Shown: positions 1 to 9,574, counted from the stretch's first letter. The stretch: DNA of 64,000 nucleotides from Legionellaceae bacterium (GCA_029210085.1 JARGPP010000013.1:62001-126000); one strand, 5' to 3'. Program-made: numbers and translations. The notes: generated from the letters alone by a model not told the origin.

Positions 1-42
1 CTTTATTTTATCATATTGTTTTATTTTTATCCATAAATTAAG

Positions 43-72
43 TCGTCAAGTAGCGTTTTAGTAGGATATACT
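43..72 (+). promoter_or_regulatory. Possible promoter of pyrD
   Basis: A TATACT -10-like hexamer at 67-72 lies 18 bp downstream of TCGTCA (43-48), which matches 4 of 6 positions of the -35 consensus. It sits about 30 bases before the pyrD start. Weak call from consensus only. Confidence 0.3.
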
Positions 73-102
73 GAACTTTAAAAATTCATTTTGAGGATGA
101 GT

Positions 103-1107
103 ATGTACGGTGTTTTTTTATGGGTAACCGGTTTTTTTAGTTCGGAGTGGATACATGGACTTACGCTTAGATTACTGGGTGTTATGCCTAACTTTTGTTT
201 TAAAACACCTAAAGAAACCCCTATAAAAGCGATGGGAATGGTATTTAAACATCCTGTCGGATTGGCCGCAGGATTTGATAAAGACGGCCGGTATCTAAAA
301 GCGTTTTCAAAACTTGGGCTTTCGAGCGTTGAGCTTGGAACCGTGACACCCAAGCCACAATCAGGCAATCCAAAACCACGTCTTTTTCGAGTGCCACAAT
401 TATATGCGTTGATTAATAGAATGGGATTTAATAACGAGGGTGTTGATGCATTGGTCGAGCGCATTAAAAAATCAACATTTGATGGGGTGCTTGGCATTAG
501 TATTGGCCCAAACAAAGAGACCTTGGAGCGGCGTGTCTGGTTAGATTATGAGTATTGTTTAAAGCAAGTCTATTTATATGCAGACTATATTGCGATTAAT
601 ATCTCCTCACCGAATACGCCAGGACTCCGGGCATTACATCATAAAACAGCATTTTCTGAATTGATAAGAGCGCTTGTTCATGCCCGGGGTGCTTTAATAG
701 CCGAGCATGACCGTTATGTGCCTATTGTGGTTAAAGTCTCACCTGACGAATCAGATGAAGCTATTCAAGGTATGGCGAACACTTTAGTCTCTGCTGGACT
801 AGACGGCATGATTTTAACAAATACAACGCTTTCGAGAGAGGGATTACAGCAGTTGCCTGTATCAAGAGAATTAGGTGGATTAAGTGGTAGACCGCTTGCA
901 AAGCGAGCGATACAGTGTTTAAGGCTTGTCAAAGAAGTGGTCGGAGATAATTTAGTGCTGATTGCATCAGGAGGTATTGATAGCCCAGAGGAAGCAGTGG
1001 CGCGTATTAACGCAGGTGCATCGTTTGTACAGTTATATTCAGGTCTTGTATATCAAGGACCGCGTTTGGTCGCAGATATTGCTAACGCTTATTCGAGTTT
1101 GAACTAG
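103..1107 (+). CDS. pyrD: Dihydroorotate dehydrogenase (quinone), class 2
   Basis: Oxidises dihydroorotate to orotate in pyrimidine synthesis, passing electrons via FMN to membrane quinone; the short amphipathic N-terminus seen here is the membrane-attachment part of class 2 enzymes. Visible family blocks include GLAAGFDKDG, the INRMGFNNEGVD stretch, the NISSPNTPGLR stretch bearing the catalytic serine region, TNTTLSRE, GGLSGRPL and the C-terminal phosphate-binding GGIDSPEEA and QLYSGLVYQGP. About 334 residues, like the E. coli enzyme (336). The ATG at 103 is preferred because GAGG at 93-96 is 6 nt upstream; a TTG at 91 and an ATG at 97 are in frame but badly placed relative to it. The end overlaps the convergent small gene by 26 bases. 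Confidence 0.96.
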   Translation: MYGVFLWVTGFFSSEWIHGLTLRLLGVMPNFCFKTPKETPIKAMGMVFKHPVGLAAGFDKDGRYLKAFSKLGLSSVELGTVTPKPQSGNPKPRLFRVPQLYALINRMGFNNEGVDALVERIKKSTFDGVLGISIGPNKETLERRVWLDYEYCLKQVYLYADYIAINISSPNTPGLRALHHKTAFSELIRALVHARGALIAEHDRYVPIVVKVSPDESDEAIQGMANTLVSAGLDGMILTNTTLSREGLQQLPVSRELGGLSGRPLAKRAIQCLRLVKEVVGDNLVLIASGGIDSPEEAVARINAGASFVQLYSGLVYQGPRLVADIANAYSSLN

Positions 1108-1336
1108 CTTCATATTGCTCTTCATGGGTGACTTGCAGCATAAGTTCGAATTTCATGATGGCACTTTTTGTGCTGGGATGGCTCGGTTGCTCGTTGAGCT
1201 TGCTCAAGATTTCTTCTATTTTTTCAATGCGTTCAACATGTTTTTCATGAGGAATTTTGTATAAATCATCAACCTCATGGCTAATATCGGGCCTTTTTTT
1301 AATGGCTTCAAAAAAAGAATAAGTCATTTTAGACAT
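1082..1336 (-). CDS. Small hypothetical protein, 84 aa
   Basis: No family recognised. An 84-residue, charged, probably helical protein (KHVERIEKIEEILSKL looks like a short amphipathic helix), without signal peptide or membrane segment. The start has a GAG about 8 nt upstream. It converges on pyrD and overlaps its 3' end by 26 bases. It reads as a natural protein, but evidence for coding is only length, composition and the RBS. It fills the gap between pyrD and ndk; function unknown. Confidence 0.55.
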   Translation of the reverse strand: MSKMTYSFFEAIKKRPDISHEVDDLYKIPHEKHVERIEKIEEILSKLNEQPSHPSTKSAIMKFELMLQVTHEEQYEASSNSNKR

Positions 1337-1418
1337 TACAAAAACTCACTGTGAATATCATTGATAAAAGTAAGTATAGACAGGTTTTGTGATTGTTTTA
1401 GGAAAACCTTTGGAAAAA

Positions 1419-1449
1419 TTGGCTTAATCACATCTGATTCGTGTATAAT
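1419..1449 (+). promoter_or_regulatory. Promoter of ndk
   Basis: A perfect TATAAT -10 at 1444-1449 with TTGGCT (1419-1424) as the nearest -35-like hexamer, at a long 19-bp spacing. It lies about 80 bases before ndk and would drive the ndk-rlmN run. Confidence 0.5.
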
Positions 1450-1528
1450 CCGCGCTTATTAGGGATTTTTAAGTTGTTTGTAAGCTTTGAGTCAAATTTA
1501 TTTTTAACATTTAAGGCGTGGAGTCAGT

Positions 1529-1957
1529 ATGTCAACAGAATTAACATTATCTATTATTAAACCCGATGCAATTGCGAAATCAGTGATTGGAAAAATTTAT
1601 ACGCAGTTTGAAGAAGCCGGGCTGAATATTGTAGCGGCGAAAATGCAACAGCTATCACGCGAGCAAGCAGAAGCATTTTATGCTGTTCATAAAGAGCGTC
1701 CATTTTTTAATGATTTGGTCTCGTTCATGATTTCAGGACCTGTCATGGTACAAGTTTTAGAAGGCGAAAACGCCATTTTAAAACATCGTGACATTATGGG
1801 CGCAACAAACCCTAAAGAAGCGGCACCCGGTACAATTCGTGCTAACTTTGCTGATAGCATTGATGCGAATGCAGTGCATGGATCAGATGGTACTGATACC
1901 GCTGCTGAAGAAGTTGCATTTTTCTTTACTGAAGATGAGCTGTGTCGACGTGGTTGA
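1529..1957 (+). CDS. ndk: Nucleoside diphosphate kinase
   Basis: Transfers the gamma-phosphate of ATP to nucleoside diphosphates through a phosphohistidine intermediate, balancing (d)NTP pools in the cytoplasm. The 142-residue length is standard. Visible: TLSIIKPDA at the N-terminus, the [10 protein letters not shown] strand, RDIMGATNP, the IRANFADSI stretch, and the active-site block NAVHGSD holding the catalytic histidine. GTGGAG sits 5 nt before the ATG. It is first in the ndk-rlmN-rodZ-hisS-yfgM-bamB-der series; its 3' end overlaps the preferred rlmN start by 23 bases. Confidence 0.98.
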   Translation: MSTELTLSIIKPDAIAKSVIGKIYTQFEEAGLNIVAAKMQQLSREQAEAFYAVHKERPFFNDLVSFMISGPVMVQVLEGENAILKHRDIMGATNPKEAAPGTIRANFADSIDANAVHGSDGTDTAAEEVAFFFTEDELCRRG

Positions 1958-3074
1958 GCAGTCTCCTTCAAAGCGTAATTTGCTTGATTTAGACGAAAAA
2001 GGCCTGCGGGCCTTTTTTGAGGCTTTGGGTGAAAAGCCCTATCGTGCAAAGCAGATGATGAAGTGGATTCATCAGGAAGGATGCCTTAGTTTTGATGCAA
2101 TGAGCAATCTGAGTAAAGCGTTGCGTGCAAAATTAGCTGAAACAGCAGAGATACAATTACCTGAAGTGATAACTTGTCAGACTTCAAGTGATGGCACAAG
2201 AAAATGGCTGATACGTCTTAGCTGTGGCAATTCAATTGAAACGGTATATATTCCTGAAGTGAGCCGAGGGACACTTTGTGTCTCTTCTCAAGTAGGGTGT
2301 GCATTGAATTGCAGTTTTTGTTCGACAGGAAAGCAAGGCTTTAATCGTAATTTAACAACAGCTGAAATTATTGGGCAAGTGTGGTTGGCTGTGCATGCGT
2401 TAAGGCGCGATGAAGACATTCATCAACAGCGTGTCACCAATGTTGTCATGATGGGAATGGGTGAACCATTGCTAAACTTTGATGCCGTTGTCTCAGCAAT
2501 GAATTTGATGATGGATGACTGCGCTTACGGGCTCTCTAAACGTCGAGTCACATTGAGTACATCAGGGATTATTCCTGATATGAAGCGATTGCGTGAACAA
2601 AGTGATGTTTCATTGGCTGTGTCATTGCATGCGCCTAATGATGCTTTGCGCAATGAGTTGGTACCGATTAATAAAAAATATGGATTAGTCGAGTTGATGG
2701 ATGTTTGCCGTACTTATTTTTCAGATAAGCGTGTGGTGACTTTTGAGTATGTCATGCTTGCAGGGGTGAATGATAAGCCTGAGCATGCTGATCAATTGAT
2801 TCGTTTATTGCATGATGTACCTGCCAAAGTGAATTTAATACCCTTTAATCCTTTTCCGATGAGTCAATATAAGCGTTCATCACAAAAAGTTATTTTGGCT
2901 TTTCGAGATAAATTAATGGCTAAAGGCATTAATACCATGACACGTAAAACACGGGGAGATGATATTGATGCAGCTTGTGGACAGCTCGCTGGACAAGTAG
3001 CGGATAAAACCCGTCGTGCGGCACGTTGGCAAACGCTTCATTTTGGACAAAATAAAAAGGCAGCAGAAGCTTAA
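1935..3074 (+). CDS. rlmN: 23S rRNA/tRNA (adenine-C2)-methyltransferase RlmN
   Basis: Radical-SAM dual-specificity enzyme that methylates C2 of A2503 in 23S rRNA and A37 in tRNAs. The 4Fe-4S CxxxCxxC motif is present as CALNCSFC, and the catalytic C-terminal cysteine is in [11 protein letters not shown]. Also seen: NLLDL near the N-terminus, [30 protein letters not shown] and ISLHAPND-like [12 protein letters not shown]. From the ATG at 1935 it has 379 residues (E. coli 384). The frame is open upstream to 1788 inside ndk, but homology starts only at this ATG; a GTG at 1950 is an alternative. The start within ndk suggests translational coupling. Confidence 0.96.
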   Translation: MSCVDVVEQSPSKRNLLDLDEKGLRAFFEALGEKPYRAKQMMKWIHQEGCLSFDAMSNLSKALRAKLAETAEIQLPEVITCQTSSDGTRKWLIRLSCGNSIETVYIPEVSRGTLCVSSQVGCALNCSFCSTGKQGFNRNLTTAEIIGQVWLAVHALRRDEDIHQQRVTNVVMMGMGEPLLNFDAVVSAMNLMMDDCAYGLSKRRVTLSTSGIIPDMKRLREQSDVSLAVSLHAPNDALRNELVPINKKYGLVELMDVCRTYFSDKRVVTFEYVMLAGVNDKPEHADQLIRLLHDVPAKVNLIPFNPFPMSQYKRSSQKVILAFRDKLMAKGINTMTRKTRGDDIDAACGQLAGQVADKTRRAARWQTLHFGQNKKAAEA

Positions 3075-3144
3075 CGATAAAGTATATCCAGGTGGAGTGC
3101 TTCGCGGTTATAATGTTCCACGCCACCTTCTTTGGAGTATGTGA

Positions 3145-3711
3145 ATGAATACAACCACAATCTTAGATCCAGATGAAGTTTCTTTGAGTGATAAACCGGG
3201 TGCAAAACTTGCATCTATTCGAGAGAAAAGCGGACATAGTATGGAATATGTAGCGGGTAAGCTACATTTACGTGTTCGTGTGATTGAGCTTTTGGAAGCT
3301 GATGCATATGATGAAATGCCAGAGCCAGTTTTTATTAAAGGCTATTTGCGAGCTTATGCAAAATTACTGGATGTTGACCCTGCGCCATTGCTTGATATGT
3401 TTAATTGTTTTTACGACGATGATGAACCTGCCTCTGAGCGCACCTTATGGCAAAGTCGCAAGCAAACCAATCGCACGGAGCATTGGGTTCGTTTTGGAAC
3501 GGCTTTGTTTGCGTTAATTGTGTTGGGTGCTGTTTTTGGGTGGTGGATTAAAAATAAAGATGTTGAAACTTTATTTTCTGCGCATGTGCGAGCAGCAGAC
3601 GTCAGTACATTGGCATCTGAATCTGATATTCGATTGACTGATTTATCGAATATGCGTTCTTTGTTGTCATCCAAACAAAAACTACCTCCTCTGGAGTTTG
3701 AGAATGAGTGA
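3145..3711 (+). CDS. rodZ: RodZ-like cytoskeletal/cell-shape protein, C-terminally short
   Basis: RodZ links MreB filaments to the elongation machinery at the inner membrane. Residues about 19-90 form the HTH_25 helix-turn-helix domain (GAKLASIREKSG, VIELLEADAYDEMPEPVFIKGYLRAYAKLL spans it), followed by a basic linker and one transmembrane helix at about 115-134. Only about 54 residues follow the helix, so the periplasmic beta-domain of full RodZ (337 residues in E. coli) is missing. The stop overlaps the hisS start by 8 bases. In E. coli pilF and ispG are neighbours of rodZ, between rlmN and hisS; both are absent here. Confidence 0.85.
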   Translation: MNTTTILDPDEVSLSDKPGAKLASIREKSGHSMEYVAGKLHLRVRVIELLEADAYDEMPEPVFIKGYLRAYAKLLDVDPAPLLDMFNCFYDDDEPASERTLWQSRKQTNRTEHWVRFGTALFALIVLGAVFGWWIKNKDVETLFSAHVRAADVSTLASESDIRLTDLSNMRSLLSSKQKLPPLEFENE

Positions 3712-4984
3712 ACGAATTCAAGCCATTCGTGGCATGAATGATGTTTTGCCAGAGGCAAGCTATGGATGGCGTTTCTTGGAACGCACTTTTTCTGATTGTG
3801 CCACAGCGTATGGATATCGTGAATTTCGAACACCTTACCTTGAAAGTACGGCTTTATTTAAACGCTCCATTGGTGAAGTCACCGATATCGTCGAAAAAGA
3901 AATGTATACGTTTTCAGACAGAAATGGTGAGAGCGTGACACTTCGTCCTGAGGGAACAGCTGGCTGTGTTCGAGCCGCTATAGAGCATAGTTTGCTTCGA
4001 GAAGGCGTACAAAAGTTTTGGTATGCCGGCCCCATGTTTCGGCATGAAAAACCGCAAAAAGGTCGTTATCGTCAGTTTCAACAGTTAGGGCTTGAGGTGT
4101 TTGGTGCCGCAGGTGTGGGCATTGAACTGGAGCTCATAGCACTTTCAGTACGCTTTTTGAAGGCTTTAGGTTTGATAAGTACGGTTAAGTTGCAGATTAA
4201 CACATTAGGAACCGTAGAAGAGCGTTACCATTATCGTGAGCGTTTAGTCACCTATTTAAGTGCCCATCAAGATAAGCTTGATGATGAGAGTAAAAAGCGG
4301 CTTTTACGGAATCCACTTCGTATTTTAGACAGTAAAAATCCAGATATGCAGGCACTAATTCAAAATGCACCGCAACTGATGGATAGTTTGACCGATGAAA
4401 GTCAGGCGCATTTTGAAGCGTTTTGTCGAGGTTTGGATGCATTGGATATTGCTTATGAAATTAATCCTCGTTTAGTACGGGGTTTAGATTATTATGAACA
4501 CACGGTTTTTGAATGGGTCACCACCGAGCTGGGCAGTCAAGCAGCTGTTTGTGCTGGAGGACGGTTTGATAAATTGGTTGAGCAATTAGGCGGCGCTCCT
4601 ACTCCGGCAGTGGGTTTTGCCATGGGACTTGAGCGTTTATTATTGCTGGTGAGTGCACGTGATGCATCAAAGCTTGTGGCCCCAGCTTTAACTGCTTATG
4701 TGATGGCTGTTGATGATAGTGCTGTGGTTCAAGCGATTCATTTAGCAGAGACAATTCGTGAAAAAATGCCATCATGGCGTTTGTTGGTACATACGACAGG
4801 CGGACGTTTTAAGTCGCAGTTTAAAAAAGCAGATAAAAGTGGTGCGAGACTTGCTTTAATTTTGGGTGAAGAAGAAGTTGCCCATCAAAAGGTGAGTATT
4901 AAAGATTTACGGGGAGCAGCGGCACAACAATGTGTATCAGAGGCTGATGTTGTGTCAGCAATGAAGACTTATTTTGTGAATTAA
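3704..4984 (+). CDS. hisS: Histidyl-tRNA synthetase
   Basis: Class II synthetase charging tRNA-His. Visible: N-terminal IRGMNDVLPE, motif 1 region with YREFRTPYLES, motif 2 FRHEKPQKGRYRQFQQLGLE, the histidine-binding LVRGLDYYEHTVFE and motif 3 GVGFAMGLERL-like AVGFAMGLERLLLL, plus the C-terminal anticodon-binding domain. 426 residues from the ATG at 3704 (E. coli 424). GGAG 7 nt upstream supports this start; it overlaps rodZ by 8 bases, so translation is probably coupled. Confidence 0.97.
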   Translation: MSERIQAIRGMNDVLPEASYGWRFLERTFSDCATAYGYREFRTPYLESTALFKRSIGEVTDIVEKEMYTFSDRNGESVTLRPEGTAGCVRAAIEHSLLREGVQKFWYAGPMFRHEKPQKGRYRQFQQLGLEVFGAAGVGIELELIALSVRFLKALGLISTVKLQINTLGTVEERYHYRERLVTYLSAHQDKLDDESKKRLLRNPLRILDSKNPDMQALIQNAPQLMDSLTDESQAHFEAFCRGLDALDIAYEINPRLVRGLDYYEHTVFEWVTTELGSQAAVCAGGRFDKLVEQLGGAPTPAVGFAMGLERLLLLVSARDASKLVAPALTAYVMAVDDSAVVQAIHLAETIREKMPSWRLLVHTTGGRFKSQFKKADKSGARLALILGEEEVAHQKVSIKDLRGAAAQQCVSEADVVSAMKTYFVN

Positions 4985-5003
4985 TCCTAAAGGAGAGGTA
5001 AAC

Positions 5004-5657
5004 GTGTCGATTTATATGACCGAAACTGAGCAGTTAGAAGCAATAAAAAACTGGTGGCAGCGTCATCAGCGCTGGATTTCAACACTTTTAACCGCTGTAT
5101 TAGTGTTAGTTGCTGGGTATCGTTATTGGACATGGCATACGTCAAAAATGACGCATCAGGCTTCACAAGCATATGAGCAGTTAATGGTTGCTGCTTCCAA
5201 TCAAGAAGGGCAGTCAATTGAAGCATATGCAAAGACATTGGTTAAAGAATACCCTAAGACGGTATATGGTGATGCTGCACGGTTAACACTTGCAAAGCAT
5301 TGGGTTTCTGAAACAAAGTGGGAAGATGCTGCTCGTGAACTCGAATATGTTGCATTGTATGCTAAAATGCCAGCACTTCAGCAGGTTGCACGCATTCGGT
5401 TGGTCCGATTGTGGATTTCAGAAAAAGCTTATGACAAGGCCTTAAAGTATTTAGATCAAACGGATAGCTCAATGTATAAGCCATTAGTTGATGAGTTAAA
5501 AGGTGATATTTATGCAGCAACGGGGCGTTATGATGAGGCAGAAGCGTTGTATCGAGAAGCACGTGAAGAAGTCAAACTTCGTGGTGTTGGTAACGTTTTT
5601 TTAGAGATGAAAACAAATGAATTGGCTACTTTAACAGGTGCTGCTCATTCAGCTTAA
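5004..5657 (+). CDS. yfgM: YfgM, SecYEG-associated TPR protein
   Basis: Inner-membrane protein with a periplasmic TPR domain that works with PpiD at the Sec translocon. One transmembrane helix lies at about residues 29-45, after a short cytoplasmic segment (TETEQLEAIKNWWQRHQ, typical of the family); the rest carries TPR-like helices including YKPLVDELKGDIYAATGRYDEAEALYREA. 217 residues versus 206 in E. coli. The GTG start is chosen because GGAGAGG lies 5 nt upstream; an ATG 12 bases later lacks a well-placed RBS. Lies between hisS and bamB as in E. coli. Confidence 0.92.
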   Translation: MSIYMTETEQLEAIKNWWQRHQRWISTLLTAVLVLVAGYRYWTWHTSKMTHQASQAYEQLMVAASNQEGQSIEAYAKTLVKEYPKTVYGDAARLTLAKHWVSETKWEDAARELEYVALYAKMPALQQVARIRLVRLWISEKAYDKALKYLDQTDSSMYKPLVDELKGDIYAATGRYDEAEALYREAREEVKLRGVGNVFLEMKTNELATLTGAAHSA

Positions 5658-5678
5658 CAAAAAGGGGTGTTAGGGCTT

Positions 5679-6833
5679 ATGGCTCGATGGTTTGTATTAT
5701 TATTTTGGGTGGGTTTAAATGGGTGTACAGTCATCGATAATTATTGGCTGGGTAAAGATAACACCCCTGTTCCTAGTTTATTAACACCGATTGTTTCCAA
5801 GGCAACTTGGACGCCTTGTTGGACCGTTGCGTTTGATAAAGTGAAAACAAAGGACACTTATCTTCATGTGCGCTCTGTTTTTGATGGACATATTATTTAT
5901 GCAGCAACGCCTGATGGACAGGTAAAAGCCATTAATCAAAAAACAGGCCAAGTCAGGTGGTCAAAAAAATTAGATGAGCATTTAGTGAGTGGTCCTGCAG
6001 CAAAGTTTGGCCGTTTGGTTTTTGCAACCAATAAAGCCAACGTACTTGTCTTAAGTCAAAAAGATGGCCGTTTGCTTTGGAAAGCGCGTGTTTCAGGAGA
6101 TGTGCTTTCAACGCCACTGATGATTGAAAATCGTATTCTTGTGAAGACAGTTGATGGCCATCTTTACGCTTTTGATCGTGAAACAGGCGCTAAAGTTTGG
6201 GTGGTTGATCATGGTACTTCATCACTTGTTTTAAAAGCGAGTTCATCACCGGTTCGTTATGGCAATCTTGTGCTTGCTGGATTTTCAGATGGTAAATTAG
6301 ATGCGATTGAGTTAGAGACAGGACGTGTTGTATGGCAACGTAGTATTGCGTATGCGAGTGGTTCAAGTGATGTGGAAAAATTAGTTGATATTAGTGCGAC
6401 ACCTATTGTGCGAGGCGATGTCGTTTATCTTGCGAGTTATCAAGGATATATGGTGGCTATGTCATTACGGCAAGGTGACTTTATTTGGAGTAAGCCTATG
6501 TCAACGTATAAGAATTTTGGGGTTGATGCGAGTACACTCTATATTGTAGATAATCAAGATGTTATATGGGCTATGGGGCGTACAGATGGCCAAGTACAAT
6601 GGAAGCAATCAGCCCTGTTAGCACGTGGAGTAACAGAGCCTGCCTTGATGGGAAATCGTTTGGTTGTCGGTGATAAAAAAGGGGAACTGCATTTATTGGA
6701 TGCAAAACATGGTGATTTTATTGCACGTCATTCACTGGGTAGTTCAATTAAGGTTGGACCACTGGTTGATTCAAATCATGTGTATGTAATGACCGCTGAA
6801 GGAAAGCTTCATTGCTTTTCTGTGAAAGGATAG
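5679..6833 (+). CDS. bamB: Outer-membrane assembly lipoprotein BamB
   Basis: Lipoprotein of the BAM complex that folds outer-membrane proteins. A short signal peptide ends in the lipobox LNGC (cysteine at residue 16 from this start). The rest is an eight-bladed PQQ-type beta-propeller; repeated blade cores are visible, such as [42 protein letters not shown] and [16 protein letters not shown]. 384 residues (E. coli 392). The ATG at 5679 gives the compact signal peptide; a GTG at 5667 would lengthen it by four residues. Follows yfgM by 21 bases. Confidence 0.94.
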   Translation: MARWFVLLFWVGLNGCTVIDNYWLGKDNTPVPSLLTPIVSKATWTPCWTVAFDKVKTKDTYLHVRSVFDGHIIYAATPDGQVKAINQKTGQVRWSKKLDEHLVSGPAAKFGRLVFATNKANVLVLSQKDGRLLWKARVSGDVLSTPLMIENRILVKTVDGHLYAFDRETGAKVWVVDHGTSSLVLKASSSPVRYGNLVLAGFSDGKLDAIELETGRVVWQRSIAYASGSSDVEKLVDISATPIVRGDVVYLASYQGYMVAMSLRQGDFIWSKPMSTYKNFGVDASTLYIVDNQDVIWAMGRTDGQVQWKQSALLARGVTEPALMGNRLVVGDKKGELHLLDAKHGDFIARHSLGSSIKVGPLVDSNHVYVMTAEGKLHCFSVKG

Positions 6834-6841
6834 ATGTATTT

Positions 6842-8236
6842 ATGATTCCAACCATTGTTTTTGTAGGTCGCCCAAACGTAGGTAAGTCGACTTTATTTAA
6901 TCGTTTGACGCGAACACAAGATGCTTTAGTGGCTGATTTTCCTGGCTTAACCCGAGACCGAAAGTATGGGACAGCAACCTTTGAGGATAAGCCATTTTTA
7001 GTGGTTGATACGGGAGGAATTGGTGTCGAAGATATGGCCGTTGATGCTTTAATGGCTTCTCAATCTGAGCGTGCTTTAGAAGAGGCAAGTCATGTCTTTT
7101 TTTTAGTGGATGCCCAAGCAGGTCTGACACCAACAGATGAAAAAGTTGCATTACATTTAAGAAAGCATGGAAAAAATATTCATCTCCTCATCAATAAAGT
7201 AGATGGATTAGATGAAGCTTTGGTTTGTGCTGACTTTCAAAGCTTGGGTTTTGCAGATGTTCATCCTATTTCAGCAACCCATGGGCGTGGTATTCAGCAA
7301 TTGTTACGACATGTAACTGCTGATTTCCCCCTGCCCTTGCCTGAAAATATGGAGGCCGAACGTGCAATTCGTGTTGCTATTATTGGCCGGCCTAATGTAG
7401 GCAAATCAACTTTAGTGAATCGTATGCTGGGTGAAGAGCGTATGGTCGTTTATGATATGCCAGGTACAACACGAGACAGTGTTGAAGTGCCTTTTGAAAA
7501 AGATGGCCAAGACTATGTTCTTGTGGATACTGCAGGTATTCGAAGGCGTTCTCGTGTGAATGAAAAAATAGAAAAATTTTCTATTGTTAAGACCTTAGGC
7601 TCTATTCAGGCAGCGCATGTGTGTGTCATGTTGATTGATGCAAAAGAAGATTTAACTGATCAAGACTTGCATTTAATGGGATTTATTATCAATGCCGGTC
7701 GGGCACTGGTGGTTGCTGTAAACAAGTGGGATGGCTTAGATGTTTCTCATAGAGAGCATATTAAAGAGGCTATTTTAAGAAAATTACAGTTTGCTCTGTT
7801 TGCCAAATTCCATTTTATTTCTGCGCTGCATGGTTCTGGTGTAGGGCGTTTATTTAAAGATATTAATGAAGCGTATCGCTCAGCAGTTAAGCCTCTTTCA
7901 ACCCCAGAGCTGACACGTATTTTACATGATTTAGTCGCAAAGCATCCACCACCACTTGTGCATGGTCGTCGTATTAAATTACGCTATGCGCATGCAGGGG
8001 GACACAACCCACCCCTTGTTGTGATTCATGGAAATCAAGTGGATGAGCTGCCTGCGAGTTATAAACGTTATTTAAGTAAAGAGTATACGGAACGATTGAA
8101 GCTTGTTGGAACACCCCTTAAAATTTTATTTAAAGGGGGAGAGAATCCGTATCAAGGAAAGAAGAATACGCTCACTAAGACACAAGCAAAGCACCGAAAA
8201 CGTATGATGACTTGGGTGAAAAAAAAGAAGCGCTGA
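6842..8236 (+). CDS. der: Ribosome-assembly GTPase Der (EngA)
   Basis: Essential double GTPase for 50S subunit maturation. Both G domains show complete motifs: two GRPNVGKS(T) P-loops (residues about 9 and 180), DTGG and DTAG switch II motifs, NKVDG and NKWDG for guanine specificity. The C-terminal KH-like domain is present, ending with a lysine-rich tail. 464 residues from the ATG at 6842 (E. coli 490). The frame is open further upstream into bamB, but the family N-terminus ([15 protein letters not shown]) fixes the start 8 bases after the bamB stop. Confidence 0.97.
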   Translation: MIPTIVFVGRPNVGKSTLFNRLTRTQDALVADFPGLTRDRKYGTATFEDKPFLVVDTGGIGVEDMAVDALMASQSERALEEASHVFFLVDAQAGLTPTDEKVALHLRKHGKNIHLLINKVDGLDEALVCADFQSLGFADVHPISATHGRGIQQLLRHVTADFPLPLPENMEAERAIRVAIIGRPNVGKSTLVNRMLGEERMVVYDMPGTTRDSVEVPFEKDGQDYVLVDTAGIRRRSRVNEKIEKFSIVKTLGSIQAAHVCVMLIDAKEDLTDQDLHLMGFIINAGRALVVAVNKWDGLDVSHREHIKEAILRKLQFALFAKFHFISALHGSGVGRLFKDINEAYRSAVKPLSTPELTRILHDLVAKHPPPLVHGRRIKLRYAHAGGHNPPLVVIHGNQVDELPASYKRYLSKEYTERLKLVGTPLKILFKGGENPYQGKKNTLTKTQAKHRKRMMTWVKKKKR

Positions 8237-8252
8237 AAATAAGAGGGACAAG

Positions 8253-9077
8253 ATGAATATGACTTTGAAGGCGATGTATGACAATTTGGCTGATCAGTAT
8301 GATATGGCAGATCAGTTTGGCTCAATTACAAAGAGTCATCAAGCAGCAATAGCACAAGTTGAACGACTCTTACCTGAAAATCGGTCTAATTTTAGAATTT
8401 TAGATTTAGGCGTTGGAGATGGTGCTTTTTTAAAGAAACTTCATCGAAGTATGCCCAATGCTGAGTATACAGGCGTGGATGTTTCTGGAGAAATGTTAAA
8501 GCGTGCGCATGAAGCACTTGATTTAACAACAATTGAGGCCAGTGCTGTAGACGTTGGAAATTTTTTGCCGCCAAACAGCCAAGACTTGGTGTTAGCACAT
8601 TTTATTAATGCTTATATTCCAATGCCTGCTTTGTTTGAATCGGTACAAGCCTTGACGAAGGCCAATGGATATTTTTCTTTTATTACAACAACATATGATT
8701 CATTTCCGGTAGCACAGCAATATTTGGCAGATTTCATTGCAGAAGGTACTTTGTTAAGTAGCGTGGTTGGCCATTATTATAAATCTATTTTAAAAAATAC
8801 AACGGTAGCTATAGGCGAAAAACAATTATTACAAGCATTTGAACAATATGATTTTGAAGTGTTAGAGCATCAACGGTTTCATTTGCCGATTGTTCTGGAT
8901 GATATTGATGCTTTAGCATTGTTTGGTATTGAAGGCACTTGGTTTTTAAATAGTTTATCGATTCGTATGTTGCCTAAAAACTTTTTATTACAGCGTTTAA
9001 AGCGATTATTTGAACGAATTTTTACATTTCCATACCATGATACACACGTGATTGATGTGGTGTTGGCTAAAAAATAA
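8253..9077 (+). CDS. Class I SAM-dependent methyltransferase, substrate unknown
   Basis: Rossmann-fold methyltransferase: motif I is LDLGVGDGAF at about residues 50-59, followed by the acidic end of strand 2 in YTGVDVSGEML and a DLVLAHFIN strand-4 motif. The C-terminal half (about 130 residues) is not recognised and could hold the acceptor-binding part. GAGGG lies upstream of the ATG. It follows der by 16 bases in the same direction, so probably cotranscribed; nothing in the context names a substrate (small molecule, lipid or quinone are all possible). Confidence 0.75.
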   Translation: MNMTLKAMYDNLADQYDMADQFGSITKSHQAAIAQVERLLPENRSNFRILDLGVGDGAFLKKLHRSMPNAEYTGVDVSGEMLKRAHEALDLTTIEASAVDVGNFLPPNSQDLVLAHFINAYIPMPALFESVQALTKANGYFSFITTTYDSFPVAQQYLADFIAEGTLLSSVVGHYYKSILKNTTVAIGEKQLLQAFEQYDFEVLEHQRFHLPIVLDDIDALALFGIEGTWFLNSLSIRMLPKNFLLQRLKRLFERIFTFPYHDTHVIDVVLAKK

Positions 9078-9093
9078 GATGAATGAGAGTTGT

Positions 9094-9456
9094 ATGAAAA
9101 AATTTATTTTTTTAATGTGTTTTTGTGTGACCAGTGTATTTGCGGCAAGTCATCACCCAAGTGCTTTTTTGGAGCGTATTAAACAGGCACCCGATGAAGG
9201 CGAGCAAATTGTTCAGCATTTTTGTGGTACATGCCACGCAACGAGGCCTATTATTCCACTCGGTGCACCAAGGCCTAAAGTGTTAAAAGATTGGCAACCA
9301 AGGCTTGAACAAGGCATTGATGTATTATTCAAACATACGGATGAAGGTTTACGAGCAATGCCGCCAAGAGGGGGGTGTTTTGAGTGTACGGATGAGCAAT
9401 TGATGCTTGCGATAAAAGCTTTGTTGCCGACAGAAGATAAAAAAGAGAGTGAATAA
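9094..9456 (+). CDS. Cytochrome c5-like periplasmic haem protein
   Basis: A small class I c-type cytochrome, expected to shuttle electrons in the periplasm. The signal peptide (basic MKK, hydrophobic stretch, VFA-AS cleavage) is followed by the haem-binding CxxCH as FCGTCHA and the C-terminal MPPRGGCFECTDEQ block, which has the second cysteine pair and methionine ligand region of the cytochrome c5 family. 120 residues from the ATG at 9094, which has GAGAG about 4 nt upstream; in-frame ATGs at 9052 and 9079 would spoil the signal peptide. Ends 118 bases before the aspartyl-tRNA synthetase gene. Confidence 0.85.
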   Translation: MKKFIFLMCFCVTSVFAASHHPSAFLERIKQAPDEGEQIVQHFCGTCHATRPIIPLGAPRPKVLKDWQPRLEQGIDVLFKHTDEGLRAMPPRGGCFECTDEQLMLAIKALLPTEDKKESE

Positions 9457-9459
9457 ACG

Positions 9460-9533
9460 CCTACGTGTCAAAAGTATTCAGGGAGCTAAAGGCCGATATG
9501 TCGGGATGCCCTGCATAAAGTGTGGTACGTAGG
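9460..9533 (+). other. Folded 74-nt element, possible structured RNA
   Basis: Three nested complementary pairs: CCTACGT (9460-9466) with ACGTAGG (9527-9533), CAGGG (9479-9483) with CCCTG (9509-9513), and CCGA (9493-9496) with TCGG (9501-9504) around TATG. A T7 run follows at 9546-9552. The 7-bp outer stem and 74-nt span resemble a tRNA outline, but there is no TpsiC-like arm and no anticodon stem, so it is not called a tRNA. It lies entirely between a cytochrome gene and a tRNA-synthetase gene; it could be a leader, an sRNA, a terminator or a palindromic repeat. Confidence 0.45.
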
Positions 9534-9574
9534 GAGGAACAAGCTATTTTTTTAAATTATTGGGTATATAAATT

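Noticed and set aside
91-103. pyrD start at TTG 91 or ATG 97
   Set aside because: The GAGG motif lies inside or directly against these codons; ATG 103 has proper spacing.
1788-1934. N-terminal extension of RlmN inside ndk
   Set aside because: The extra residues are the shifted-frame translation of ndk and have no RlmN similarity.
9460-9533. tRNA gene
   Set aside because: Only the acceptor-like stem and length fit; no T-arm consensus, no anticodon stem-loop.
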